Below are positions 36,067-44,287 of a DNA stretch of 64,000 nucleotides, piece after piece. The first letter of the stretch is position 1. Every line of letters starts with the position of its first letter. Under the pieces are notes generated by a model. That model saw only the letters and a list, made by a program, of their open reading frames with translations, ran no database searches and was not told the origin of the DNA. This DNA comes from JAHBNG01 sp039028975 (lineage in GTDB: Bacteria; Chloroflexota; Anaerolineae; Caldilineales; Caldilineaceae), in contig JBCCHB010000039.1 in NCBI GenBank assembly GCA_039028975.1, positions 44,478-108,477 on the forward strand, in the 5' to 3' direction. A program made the position numbers and the translations under genes.

Positions 36067-37065
36067 GTGCGCAAAACTACTTATATTCAGGCCGTAAACG
36101 AGGCCATGAAAGACGAGATGCGCCGAGATAAGGATGTCTTCTTGATTGGCGAAGACATTGGCTCGTATGGTGGCCTTTTCCGCGTCACTCGGAATCTTTG
36201 GGATGAATTTGGTCCCGAGCGAGTTATCGACACGCCTATCAGTGAACAAGGTTTTATGGGTATGTCTGTAGGGGCTGCTCTTGTGGGTATGAAACCGGTT
36301 GTCGAATTGATGTATATGGACTTTTTCTTAGTCTGCGCAGATCAGATCTTCAACCAAGCGGCTCGCTACCATTACATGAGCGGTGGCTTACTCAATGTCC
36401 CTCTAACGATTCGTGGACAGCAAGGAGCAGGCAAGAGCTACGGCTCTCAACACAGTATCTGTGTCGACAGCGTCTTCGCTCAATTTCCAGGCATTAAAAT
36501 TGCAGCCCCATCCACCCCCTACGATGCGAAAGGGCTGCTCATTTCTGCTATCCGAGACCCCAATCCTGTTCTCTTTTTAGAACATAAGATGCTTTACTTT
36601 ACCAGGGGTGAGGTACCTGATGCTAATGAAGAGTATACGGTTCCATTAGGTAAGGCTGATATCAAACGAGAAGGGACCGACCTGACCTTGGTTACCTTTA
36701 GCTATACAGTTTTAGAGGCGCTTCAGGCGGCTGAAGAGTTGCAACAAGAGCAAGGCATAAACCTAGAGGTGGTTGATCTGCGCAGCGTGACACCTTTGGA
36801 TATGGAGACTGTTCTCGATTCTGTTGCCAAGACCGGGCATCTACTCGCGGTTCACGAATCTCAATCCAATTGCGGCATCGGTGCAGAGATCGTGGCCCGC
36901 GTCTACGAGGAGGCACCCTACCTCCTCAAATCGCCAGGGCGCCGCTTAGGCATGCCTCCAGTGTCAATTCCGGTTTCGACACCTCTAGAACTAGAAATCA
37001 TGCCGACGAAGGCAAAGATCAAAGCTGCTGTATTAGAGATTCTGCTAGAGCGGGCAGCAGCGTAA
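36067..37065 (+). CDS. pdhB: 2-oxoacid (pyruvate-type) dehydrogenase E1 component, beta subunit
   Basis: A 332-residue transketolase-like subunit that pairs with E1alpha. I chose the GTG at 36067 because CAGGAGAG lies five bases upstream; an ATG nine codons earlier is possible but has no ribosome site. The family blocks are TYIQAVNEAMKDEM, IGEDIGSYGGLFRVT, DTPISEQGFMGMSVGAALVG (with the Glu that activates ThDP), and the C-terminal domain SNCGIGAEIVARVYE. The 122-base gap from E1alpha contains no obvious terminator, so one transcript for E1alpha-E1beta-E2 is likely. Confidence 0.88.
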   Translation: MRKTTYIQAVNEAMKDEMRRDKDVFLIGEDIGSYGGLFRVTRNLWDEFGPERVIDTPISEQGFMGMSVGAALVGMKPVVELMYMDFFLVCADQIFNQAARYHYMSGGLLNVPLTIRGQQGAGKSYGSQHSICVDSVFAQFPGIKIAAPSTPYDAKGLLISAIRDPNPVLFLEHKMLYFTRGEVPDANEEYTVPLGKADIKREGTDLTLVTFSYTVLEALQAAEELQQEQGINLEVVDLRSVTPLDMETVLDSVAKTGHLLAVHESQSNCGIGAEIVARVYEEAPYLLKSPGRRLGMPPVSIPVSTPLELEIMPTKAKIKAAVLEILLERAAA

Positions 37066-37084
37066 GAATTTACAATTTTCAATT

Positions 37085-37195
37085 GAAGATTGACGATTGA
37101 ATGTGGTTAAATTATGACGTTGATTGGCACTCTGTTTCTGTAGTTTCAAGGCTTCTCTATTCGTCAATCTAAAATTTTCAAGCGTCAATCATAAA
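37085..37195. repeat. Inverted repeat between E1beta and E2 genes
   Basis: TGAAGATTGACGA (about 37084) faces TCGTCAATCT (about 37159), giving a hairpin in the operon RNA. The same TTCAATC/TTGACGATTG vocabulary appears as tandem units near 51205-51245. It is a local low-complexity repeat class. Confidence 0.45.
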
Positions 37196-37208
37196 AGGTT
37201 TAACTGTT

Positions 37209-38759
37209 ATGGCTACAGAACTAAAACTTCCTGATTTGGGAGAAGGCATTGAAGATGTAACAATCAATCGCTGGGTGGTCTCAGAAGGGGCCTCGGTCAA
37301 TGAAGGGGATATTATTGTTGAAGTTGCAACAGACAAGGTAGACACCGAAGTCGCAGCCCCCGTAAGCGGAACTTTACTAAAAACCAATTTTGGTGAAGGT
37401 GAGTTAGTCGACATCGATGCTGTGTTAGCCTTTATTGGCGAGGCTGGGGAAGAGGTTGACGCAAGTAGCAGCTCCGCTCCTGCCCAAGCAGACGCCCCCT
37501 CACCTACTCCAGCTCCGACGGAATCAACCACATCTACGCCACCACCAGCAGAAGCGCCCGAAGCAAGTGAAGATGGCATCAAAGTAACACCTGTTGCCAA
37601 GCGGGTAGCTGTGGATAAAGGTGTTTCACTGAGTGGTGTCTCTGGGACAGGCCCTAATGGGCAGATAACCAAACAAGATGTGCTCAACATGGCAACGGGC
37701 GCTTCCTCAATGGATGCCCTGCCTGGTGATCTGGCAGATATTCCGTCCTTCATTGTGCGCCGCTTGGCCGCGGAGAATGGCATTGACTTGGAGGAGATTG
37801 CTCAAGGTCGCCCTCTGAGTACGCTAACAAAGTATGATGTATTGAGCGCCGTGGCCAGCCGGGAGGAAGGGCGAACGGTTGTTGTTGAACCACGAGCCGT
37901 TCCGGCCCATGCTCTACCATCACCTGCCACTTCGACACCTACCGGTTCAGCGGAAGCCAAAGCTGCAACCAGTGCTTCTACTACATCATCTGCTCCATCA
38001 ACGTCCCAGCCAGCCGCTGCGTCGGCTACTACTGAAGGGGAAGAGCTGATCAAGCCAACTCGGATGCGCCAGCTCATTGCCAAGAATACCTTGGAGAGCC
38101 TCCAGAATACCGCCCAAGTCACCACTATGTGGGACGTGGATATGAGTGCAGTTCTGGCCCATCGCAAAGCCAATAAGGGTGAGTTTGCGGCTCAAGGGGT
38201 AAAGCTGACTGTCACTGCTTATCTGATGATGGGAGCCATTGCTGGTATTCGCGCTGTGCCTGCTGCCAACTCGGTTTGGACCGACGAGGGGGTGCTAATC
38301 AAGCGCTACATTAACCTAGGCATGGCCGCAGCGCTACCAATGGATGCGAATGGGCTGGGCGGACTGATTGTTCCTGTAATCAAAAATGCTGGCGATTTGA
38401 ACTTGATCGGAATGGCACGGGCTGTTAATGACATGGCAGGTAAAGCCCGCGGCAACAAGCTGGCCGCGACGGACTTGCAGGGTGGCACCTTCACCCTAAG
38501 CAACTATGGCACATCAGGAAGCCGTTTCCAGACGCCCATCATTACCCAACCTCAGGTAGGTATCCTAGGCGTGGGTGCCACCGAAAAACGAGCTGTCGTT
38601 GTGAGCAATGGTCATCCGTTGGAAGCCAACACGGGCGATTACCTGACCTTCAAACCCATGACAACCCTGGGCTTTACATACGATCATCGAGTCCTGGATG
38701 GTGCTACGGCCGATGCTTTCTGCGCCGCCGTCAAAGATGCACTAGAGAATTGGGCTTAA
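37209..38759 (+). CDS. pdhC: Dihydrolipoamide acyltransferase (E2) of a 2-oxoacid dehydrogenase complex
   Basis: A 516-residue core enzyme that moves the acyl group to CoA. Domain order: one lipoyl domain (1-80) with Lys43 in VATDKVDTEV; an Ala/Pro/Ser/Thr linker; a peripheral-subunit-binding domain near 125-160 (VTPVAKRVAVDKGVSLSGVS); a second, more divergent one near 178-215 (IPSFIVRRLAAENGIDLEEI); a long flexible linker; and the catalytic domain from about 280 with His493 and Asp497 in HRVLDG. Two binding domains in a row are unusual, since one is typical. The E1 subunits are upstream. E3 would have to come from elsewhere in the genome. Confidence 0.9.
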   Translation: MATELKLPDLGEGIEDVTINRWVVSEGASVNEGDIIVEVATDKVDTEVAAPVSGTLLKTNFGEGELVDIDAVLAFIGEAGEEVDASSSSAPAQADAPSPTPAPTESTTSTPPPAEAPEASEDGIKVTPVAKRVAVDKGVSLSGVSGTGPNGQITKQDVLNMATGASSMDALPGDLADIPSFIVRRLAAENGIDLEEIAQGRPLSTLTKYDVLSAVASREEGRTVVVEPRAVPAHALPSPATSTPTGSAEAKAATSASTTSSAPSTSQPAAASATTEGEELIKPTRMRQLIAKNTLESLQNTAQVTTMWDVDMSAVLAHRKANKGEFAAQGVKLTVTAYLMMGAIAGIRAVPAANSVWTDEGVLIKRYINLGMAAALPMDANGLGGLIVPVIKNAGDLNLIGMARAVNDMAGKARGNKLAATDLQGGTFTLSNYGTSGSRFQTPIITQPQVGILGVGATEKRAVVVSNGHPLEANTGDYLTFKPMTTLGFTYDHRVLDGATADAFCAAVKDALENWA

Positions 38760-38922
38760 TCCGACTTGTAGCCTAAACTTAGCGAGATTCGACCTCAGAC
38801 CGACCAGAAATCGGACGCGGGTGAGAGCGGATAAACACGGATTTTCATTCACAAAGACTTGACTCAATCGCCGAGCATTCACCGGTTAGAATGTTCGGCG
38901 TTTTGTATTTAGGAGGAATTTT
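38760..38922. promoter_or_regulatory. Intergenic hairpin before the PhyH-like gene
   Basis: CGCCGAGCATTC (about 38870) faces GAATGTTCGGCG (about 38889), a near-perfect palindrome followed by TTTTGT. It can terminate the E2 transcript. An AGGAGGAATTTT ribosome site for the next gene follows. Confidence 0.6.
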
Positions 38923-39699
38923 ATGCAGCTCACCTACAACCAAAAACAATCCATCCTCACCCAAGGCTACGTCCACATCCCGGGCGTTGTCCCCCAAGTG
39001 ATGATTGACAAAGCTCTCCATGCCATCAACCATTCCATAGGTGAGGGTATGGACGCAGCGGATATGCGGACCATGCGCTCTCGGTCCTACTGCACCGAAC
39101 TCCAGAAAGATCCGGTGATCCTGGACTTGCTTTACAAAACACCGGCTTGGACTCTAGCCGAATCTGCCATCGGACAAGACAAGATCAAACCCACTTCCTC
39201 AGGCCAAATCGCGCTGCGTTTTCCATCCTTGGTCGATCCGCCACCTGAACCCCATCCTCACCTTGATGGTATGCACTCACCCCACAACGGCGTTCCCAAA
39301 GGCGAGATCCGCAACTTTACCATGCTGGTTGGCATTGCACTGAGCAACGTGTCAGCACCCTATTCGGGTAACTTCACCGTTTGGCCCCGAACCCATACCC
39401 TCTTTCAAGACTATTTCCGAGAGCACGGCCCCGAATCGCTGCTGAAGGGAATGCCCGATGTTGAACTGCCAGAGCCTCATCAACTATTAGCCAAAGCAGG
39501 AGACGTGATGCTGGTTCACTACGAGGTTGCCCATAGTGCGGCCATCTACCCAGCATACTGTCTAAGTCAACCTCTCAGAACGCATAGAATTAGCCCTTTT
39601 TACAGTTGGCTGGCTCAGGTAATACCCGTTTCAGACTTTCGAAAGCGCCAAATCTCTGTGATAGAAAGGCTATCGAAGGGACCATTGTACCTAGCGTAG
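38923..39699 (+). CDS. Phytanoyl-CoA dioxygenase-like protein with aberrant C-terminus
   Basis: A 258-residue protein; AGGAGGAA gives a very strong start. Residues 1-200 read as a PhyH-type Fe(II)/2-oxoglutarate oxygenase: LTQGYVHIPGVVPQ, an Arg-rich strand, then PHPHLDGMH with the H-x-D iron ligands, and GNFTVWPRTHTLFQDYF. The distal iron His is in GDVMLVHYEVAHSAA. After HSAA the family expects an Arg for 2-oxoglutarate in a short strand (such as N-x-R-x-x-x-F-R). Here the sequence becomes unrelated and basic (IYPAYCLSQPLRTHRI...), which suggests a frameshift or replaced 3' end near 39545. It may be inactive. Confidence 0.65.
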   Translation: MQLTYNQKQSILTQGYVHIPGVVPQVMIDKALHAINHSIGEGMDAADMRTMRSRSYCTELQKDPVILDLLYKTPAWTLAESAIGQDKIKPTSSGQIALRFPSLVDPPPEPHPHLDGMHSPHNGVPKGEIRNFTMLVGIALSNVSAPYSGNFTVWPRTHTLFQDYFREHGPESLLKGMPDVELPEPHQLLAKAGDVMLVHYEVAHSAAIYPAYCLSQPLRTHRISPFYSWLAQVIPVSDFRKRQISVIERLSKGPLYLA

Positions 39700-39927
39700 C
39701 GGGGAACGGTTGCGGCTGTTCTCTTATCTAACAGATTGTTTGATAATCTGTTGAGACAGCTTGAAGAAAAGGATGACTTGATAGATGCATTCAAGGTTGA
39801 GTTTGACGTTAACCTTCTGATTGTGCAATTATTCACAAAGAGAGGTTTATTTGACGGTATTGGGTACTATCAGCTATGATCAACAACCTTACTACACGCC
39901 ATATTTAGCCCGTGAAAGGAAGGTTCA

Positions 39928-40809
39928 ATGATGAGCACCTCTCTCTCGTTCGAGCAGTTACCTAACATTCCCCAAATGGTCCATTTCAAAAAAGTTGCTA
40001 CCCGCCTTTGGGAACGCGATGGTGTGGTCGCTATCTGGCTGGGGGGCAGCATAGGCACCGGCAAAGCAGATCGGTATAGTGACGTGGATCTTCGATTGGC
40101 CGTTAAGCCAGAAGCTCTCGACCAATGGCAAAAACCGGACTGGGACGGGATATTCGGTCGCCCCAACATCAACAACTGGAGTCGCCCCTCTGAAGAAGAT
40201 GCCTCTCTGCATCACGTTCTGCTGGATAATGCCGAGATGTATGATCTGTGGGTACAGACGCCAGAACGGGAGTTGCACCAAGAGCCAAAGCTCGTCATTG
40301 GCTGCCGAGACGATGAGCTAGCGCAACGATTGGCAGAGCCCTCTAGCGAACCACGGCTCGAATTTGATCAGGTGGTTTCTGCCAAGATTCAGGGAGCGAT
40401 TGAAATGTATTGGTCCAATCACGTTAAGCATGAGAAGGTTATCCACCGCAACTTGACCTTGATGTTGCGAGATGGCATGTACATCTTCACTGGCATTTTG
40501 CTGCGGCTCAAGTTTATCCAAGCTACGGGTAAAGATTGTGGCAATGTCACTTTTCCACCAATGACAATTCACGCCATAACGCCCGTTTTGTCTACTTTGA
40601 GGGATAGCTACGGCAATAATATGTTGGCCGGTATGGTTCCTGGTGATTGGTCTCAAGCCGAGACGGTAAATGCCATTGATAAGTTGGATGATGCAATAGC
40701 CGAAGTGGGGCGTAGCCTAGCAGAACGATATCACTTTGATTATCCCGATGAGTTACAACGAGTTGTCTTAACGAGCTGGCAGTACTTTAAGGAACGCGAG
40801 GGATACTAG
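39928..40809 (+). CDS. Nucleotidyltransferase-fold protein (aminoglycoside adenylyltransferase-like)
   Basis: A 293-residue cytoplasmic protein. GAAAGGAAGG precedes two adjacent ATGs. The nucleotidyltransferase signature GGS...DxD is clear: WLGGSIGTGKADRYSDVDLR, with Asp52 and Asp54 as metal ligands, and a third acidic residue is expected in MYDLWVQT. The C-terminal half is helical with YWSNHVKHEKVIHRNLTLML, as in AadK/ANT(6)-like and related DUF proteins. Such proteins transfer AMP to antibiotics or to proteins; resistance is not shown. It is followed after one base by a methyltransferase and then a cupin, a likely operon. Confidence 0.75.
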   Translation: MMSTSLSFEQLPNIPQMVHFKKVATRLWERDGVVAIWLGGSIGTGKADRYSDVDLRLAVKPEALDQWQKPDWDGIFGRPNINNWSRPSEEDASLHHVLLDNAEMYDLWVQTPERELHQEPKLVIGCRDDELAQRLAEPSSEPRLEFDQVVSAKIQGAIEMYWSNHVKHEKVIHRNLTLMLRDGMYIFTGILLRLKFIQATGKDCGNVTFPPMTIHAITPVLSTLRDSYGNNMLAGMVPGDWSQAETVNAIDKLDDAIAEVGRSLAERYHFDYPDELQRVVLTSWQYFKEREGY

Positions 40810-40810
40810 C

Positions 40811-41554
40811 ATGACCATATTACCACCCCGTGAAAATACTTACGAGCAGTTTGCCGAGCAATATGCTCAATCTCAACAGCGACCTGACAATGGTTCCTTT
40901 TCGTGGAATTACGACTTGGTTATTCCACAATTGCTAAATGTTGTCGGAGATGTTACGGGGTGTTCTGCGCTGGATGCTGGTTGCGGAGAGGGGATTGTTG
41001 CGCGCTTTCTTGCTGATTTCGGTGCCAAGGTGACGGCCATCGATGTTTCTCCAAGACTGGTTGAATTGGGTAAGGCACAAGATAGCCAAAATCAAATCAC
41101 ATGGATCGTGCGTGATTTGAGCTTGCCCCTTGCGTCCTTTGATGAGACATTTGATGTGGTTGTGAGCAATCTGGTTCTGAATGATGTTTCCGACTATTGT
41201 GGATTTGCACGTACGCTGGGGGCAGTGACCAAAGTCGATGGCCGTGCAGTGCTTTCTTTAACCAACCCTTATTCTGCCGTTATGCGAGAGAAGGTCCATA
41301 GTTATTTTGACTCCGGGGAAGCGATCCCTTATGCTTGGGCCGAGCCAAAGGTCTATCATTTCCACCGCACCATGCAAGATTATGTCAGTGCATTTCGAGA
41401 TGGTGGCTTTCTGCTGAACAGTCTGACAGATGTGCAGATGCCGAATGAGATGGTCAAGCGACTGCCCGATTCCAGAAAGGAAGAGATTCCGTGGTTCGAT
41501 CTCTATCACCGTTACCCCTTCTTTGTGATACTCGACTTTGTTAAAGTTGGTTAA
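40811..41554 (+). CDS. SAM-dependent class I methyltransferase
   Basis: A 247-residue cytoplasmic enzyme. Motif I is ALDAGCGEGIVARFLADFGA, the acidic residue after strand 2 is in VTAIDVSPRLVELG, and post-motif blocks include FDVVVSNLVLNDVSDY. The C-terminal HFHRTMQDYVSAFRDGGF is typical of UbiE-like/Methyltransf_11 members. The acceptor substrate is unknown. It starts one base after the nucleotidyltransferase stop, so the two are co-translated. Confidence 0.85.
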   Translation: MTILPPRENTYEQFAEQYAQSQQRPDNGSFSWNYDLVIPQLLNVVGDVTGCSALDAGCGEGIVARFLADFGAKVTAIDVSPRLVELGKAQDSQNQITWIVRDLSLPLASFDETFDVVVSNLVLNDVSDYCGFARTLGAVTKVDGRAVLSLTNPYSAVMREKVHSYFDSGEAIPYAWAEPKVYHFHRTMQDYVSAFRDGGFLLNSLTDVQMPNEMVKRLPDSRKEEIPWFDLYHRYPFFVILDFVKVG

Positions 41555-41560
41555 CCTACA

Positions 41561-42085
41561 ATGACGAACACTTACTCTACCCAAATTACAACCCACCTCT
41601 TTGCCGACGACGGTTCGATCCCCAACAACCCTACTCTCCCGCTGATTCTCTATTCAGGAGCAATCGACTTTGGCGGAAAGGATGCAGCCGACGTATGTGA
41701 AGAACTTTTTGCCGCTAATGGCTGGGGAAAGTCGTGGCGCAACGGTATCTTTTCATATCATCACTACCACAGCAACGCCCACGAAGTTTTAGCCATTGCC
41801 CAAGGTCGCGTTGAAGTTTATTTAGGTGGTGAAAGGGGGAGCATTATAACTGTCAAAGCAGGTGACGTCATTCTCATTCCAGCAGGCGTCGGACACAAAA
41901 ACCTGGGGGCAAGCACCGATCTATTAGTGATCGGTGCGTACCCACCAGGCCCCTATTGTGATCTCTGCTATGGACACCCCGAAGAACGCCCTCAAGTACT
42001 ACGCAATATCGAAGCTGTGCCGTTGCCTTCTACCGATCCCGTCTACGGTAATGTAGGACCACTATTTGAGTATTGGCAGAGTTAA
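41561..42085 (+). CDS. Cupin domain protein
   Basis: A 174-residue single-domain cupin. The metal-binding motif 1 is HHYHSNAHEVLAIAQGRVEV (His, His, Glu spacing) and motif 2 is GDVILIPAGVGHKNLG. This group (cupin with the N-terminal SGAIDFGGKDAADVCEELFA region) is common in bacteria and is often annotated as a sugar-related or unassigned cupin. It lies six bases after the methyltransferase gene. Confidence 0.85.
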   Translation: MTNTYSTQITTHLFADDGSIPNNPTLPLILYSGAIDFGGKDAADVCEELFAANGWGKSWRNGIFSYHHYHSNAHEVLAIAQGRVEVYLGGERGSIITVKAGDVILIPAGVGHKNLGASTDLLVIGAYPPGPYCDLCYGHPEERPQVLRNIEAVPLPSTDPVYGNVGPLFEYWQS

Positions 42086-42490
42086 GCTATCTATGCAAAT
42101 GGATTCGACCTGTTCAAAACGAACCCTACTGTAAGACCACTTGTGTTGCCGATAACCTTTCCAACAAATTCCTTTGCCTTTACCTGATCAAAAGTTGTTT
42201 CCGTATTCATAATATTACACGCCTTTAGTGACTTTGAATTTGTCTATTGTGGGATAAAAATATGGTGTTACGCTACGAAGAGGATCGCAAATCGAGCGTT
42301 CCCAAATCGTTGCTTTTTGTGAGGAATCTGAGGGAAGCTCCAATGAATTGCAAAGCTAGAGCGGAACGTTCGGGAACGTACTGTGGTGGATAGTATAATA
42401 CTGCGGTCGATTCTTGTGTGCTTGCTATATGAGTAAAGAGGAGGGGGTGAAGAGGTCGGTGAGCTTTGCGGTTATGGATTGTGGTTTAGT
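42086..42490. other. Intergenic region of 405 bases between convergent genes
   Basis: Flanked by the ends of the cupin (plus) and the AAA-ATPase (minus). A TATAATACTGCGGTCG stretch near 42394 resembles the sequence just left of the repeat at 30.65 kb (ATACTGCGGTCG). I recognise no gene, tRNA or terminator. Confidence 0.4.
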
Positions 42491-44269
42491 TCACGATTTA
42501 CTACTTGGGAAGACGCTAGGGACAGGAAAGACGCGATACCCAATATTCCCAAAACAATAGATGACAAACTGCTCAACCTGGGCTTCAGGATACTCCTTGA
42601 GCAGATCGGTCGCATATCCTACAATCTGATCGGTATCGTCTTCATCTAGCTTGAATGCTTCAATGGTCGTCTCAAGCTTCTTGAATTTGGTATTGGAGAG
42701 GTATTTGAATTCGATTACCCAGCGTAGATTAGCAAATTTTTCGTGATACTTGCCCACAAATTCAAGGTCGCTTTTGCCGGATGGGTAGGAACGCTCCACA
42801 TTCCACGTGAACCAAGGCGATAGATAGCGGCTACAGAGTTGATAGAAGGTGGTGCGGTAGAAATTCTCATTCATCTTGGAGAAGACGGCTTCTGGCAACT
42901 GAGAAACATACTCCTGCCAGTAACCATCGAAGAGTTCTTCCAAGTTGGGGGCATCAACAAAACGCTGCATCATTTCACCGTAACGAGTTGCTGTGTCAAT
43001 TTCGTGTAGTTCGTTGAAATATTCAGCAAAAATCTGACGCATATTCAGGTTGGGGAGCTGCATATAGAAATGGTCACGCCGGGTGAGCATGCCCAAATAG
43101 AAGAATGAGAGCGGGTAAAAACTTGGCTTAAAGAACTGACGTAGGTTGAACTTTGTGGTCAACATGGTCCGATCATAGCTTATCTGATTCTCGTTAAGTA
43201 ACTGTTCCACAAAGGCTGTGGTATTGTCAACACCTTTTCCTGGCCCACCACCCGTCAAGCGATTCACCCAGGAAATATCCGTACGCAGGTTCATGTCCGT
43301 CAAAAATTCAGGAATTCCATCGTAAGCCAAGAATTCATCTAAGAAGTACATCAGGATTGATGAGTTATAGAGCGCTTGACCGCCCGGCGCAATAAAGTGA
43401 TAGCCATTATACTGCTCTTTAATGACTGTATTCACTTCGTTGCGTGTCCCAGGATCAATCTCATGGTCTAGATAGAATTCGTCCAATAGCTGAGCAACCT
43501 CCGTCTGGGTAAAGCCAAGCATGGCGTCGAAATCCGGGCGTAGGGTCAGATATGCCCCCACATTAAAGGCCGAAGCCAACTCATCTAACGTTATGGGTAG
43601 CACACCCGTGATGAAGACGTTTGCAATTGCCCCTGTTTTTCGACCCTCTTTCAGGGTTTTGAAGAAGGTTTTGAGTGAGCTGTCATCGGCCATTAACTCA
43701 TAAAAAAGCTGATCCATGTAGCCTGTAATGAGCTGGTTAGAGAAATTATCGTACTCATCGATGGTAACGTAAAGAGGAGGCAGATTATTCGCCTTGATCG
43801 CATTGATGATAAGCTTTAAATTATCAGCAACAGGGCCGGTCCGATCTAGCTCTGGCAGATTCTCTAAGTGAGATGCGTATTGTGTACGTAGACCCATCAA
43901 CAGATCGTTGCATTGCTTCTTAAAACTGTTTTCAACCTCATCTACACTCGTGCCAACATCCAGGGTAGAGAAATCAAACGCCAGGATCATGTATTGATTC
44001 TGCTGCCCTGTTGGATTCTGACCGATCCAGGTTTGTCCAAATAATTCTTCAGAATTTTCTGCCTCATTAAGATCGTAGTAATACCCCAGCATAGAACGGA
44101 GAAGTGACTTGCCAAATCGGCGCGGGCGTAGAAAGATGGGGTTGTTCACCCACTCCAACTTGGCTATATATTCAGTTTTGTCAACGAGGTAGCCATTCTT
44201 GCGAATCAAAGCGGCATAATTTGCTTCCGCGTAGGCGACTCTCTTTTTCACACGTGGGGTTGTATTCAT
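42491..44269 (-). CDS. AAA-ATPase-like protein with C-terminal PD-(D/E)XK nuclease-like domain
   Basis: A 592-residue protein from the ATG at 44269. It shares its layout with the protein at 4730-6517: Walker A variant FLRPRRFGKSLLRSML near residue 45, Walker B YVTIDEYDNFSNQ near 165, GVLPITLDELASAFNVG in the middle, and the C-terminal SYPSGKSDLEFV ... LRWVIEFKYLSN segment with E-x-K of the nuclease-like site. Sequence identity between the two is moderate, so they are old paralogues or separate acquisitions. It starts 18 bases after the stop of the BTAD regulator on the same strand and may be expressed with it. Confidence 0.85.
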   Translation of the reverse strand: MNTTPRVKKRVAYAEANYAALIRKNGYLVDKTEYIAKLEWVNNPIFLRPRRFGKSLLRSMLGYYYDLNEAENSEELFGQTWIGQNPTGQQNQYMILAFDFSTLDVGTSVDEVENSFKKQCNDLLMGLRTQYASHLENLPELDRTGPVADNLKLIINAIKANNLPPLYVTIDEYDNFSNQLITGYMDQLFYELMADDSSLKTFFKTLKEGRKTGAIANVFITGVLPITLDELASAFNVGAYLTLRPDFDAMLGFTQTEVAQLLDEFYLDHEIDPGTRNEVNTVIKEQYNGYHFIAPGGQALYNSSILMYFLDEFLAYDGIPEFLTDMNLRTDISWVNRLTGGGPGKGVDNTTAFVEQLLNENQISYDRTMLTTKFNLRQFFKPSFYPLSFFYLGMLTRRDHFYMQLPNLNMRQIFAEYFNELHEIDTATRYGEMMQRFVDAPNLEELFDGYWQEYVSQLPEAVFSKMNENFYRTTFYQLCSRYLSPWFTWNVERSYPSGKSDLEFVGKYHEKFANLRWVIEFKYLSNTKFKKLETTIEAFKLDEDDTDQIVGYATDLLKEYPEAQVEQFVIYCFGNIGYRVFPVPSVFPSSKS

Positions 44270-44287
44270 GGCCGAATTATACCACAA

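Noticed and set aside
37178..37783. 201-codon open frame opposite the E2 gene
   Set aside because: Low-complexity Ser/Ala/Thr translation that simply mirrors the Ala/Pro/Ser-rich linker of E2.
42429..42545. Small plus-strand frame starting ATGAGTAAAGAGG
   Set aside because: It runs into the convergent ATPase gene, has no conserved pattern and a poor ribosome site.
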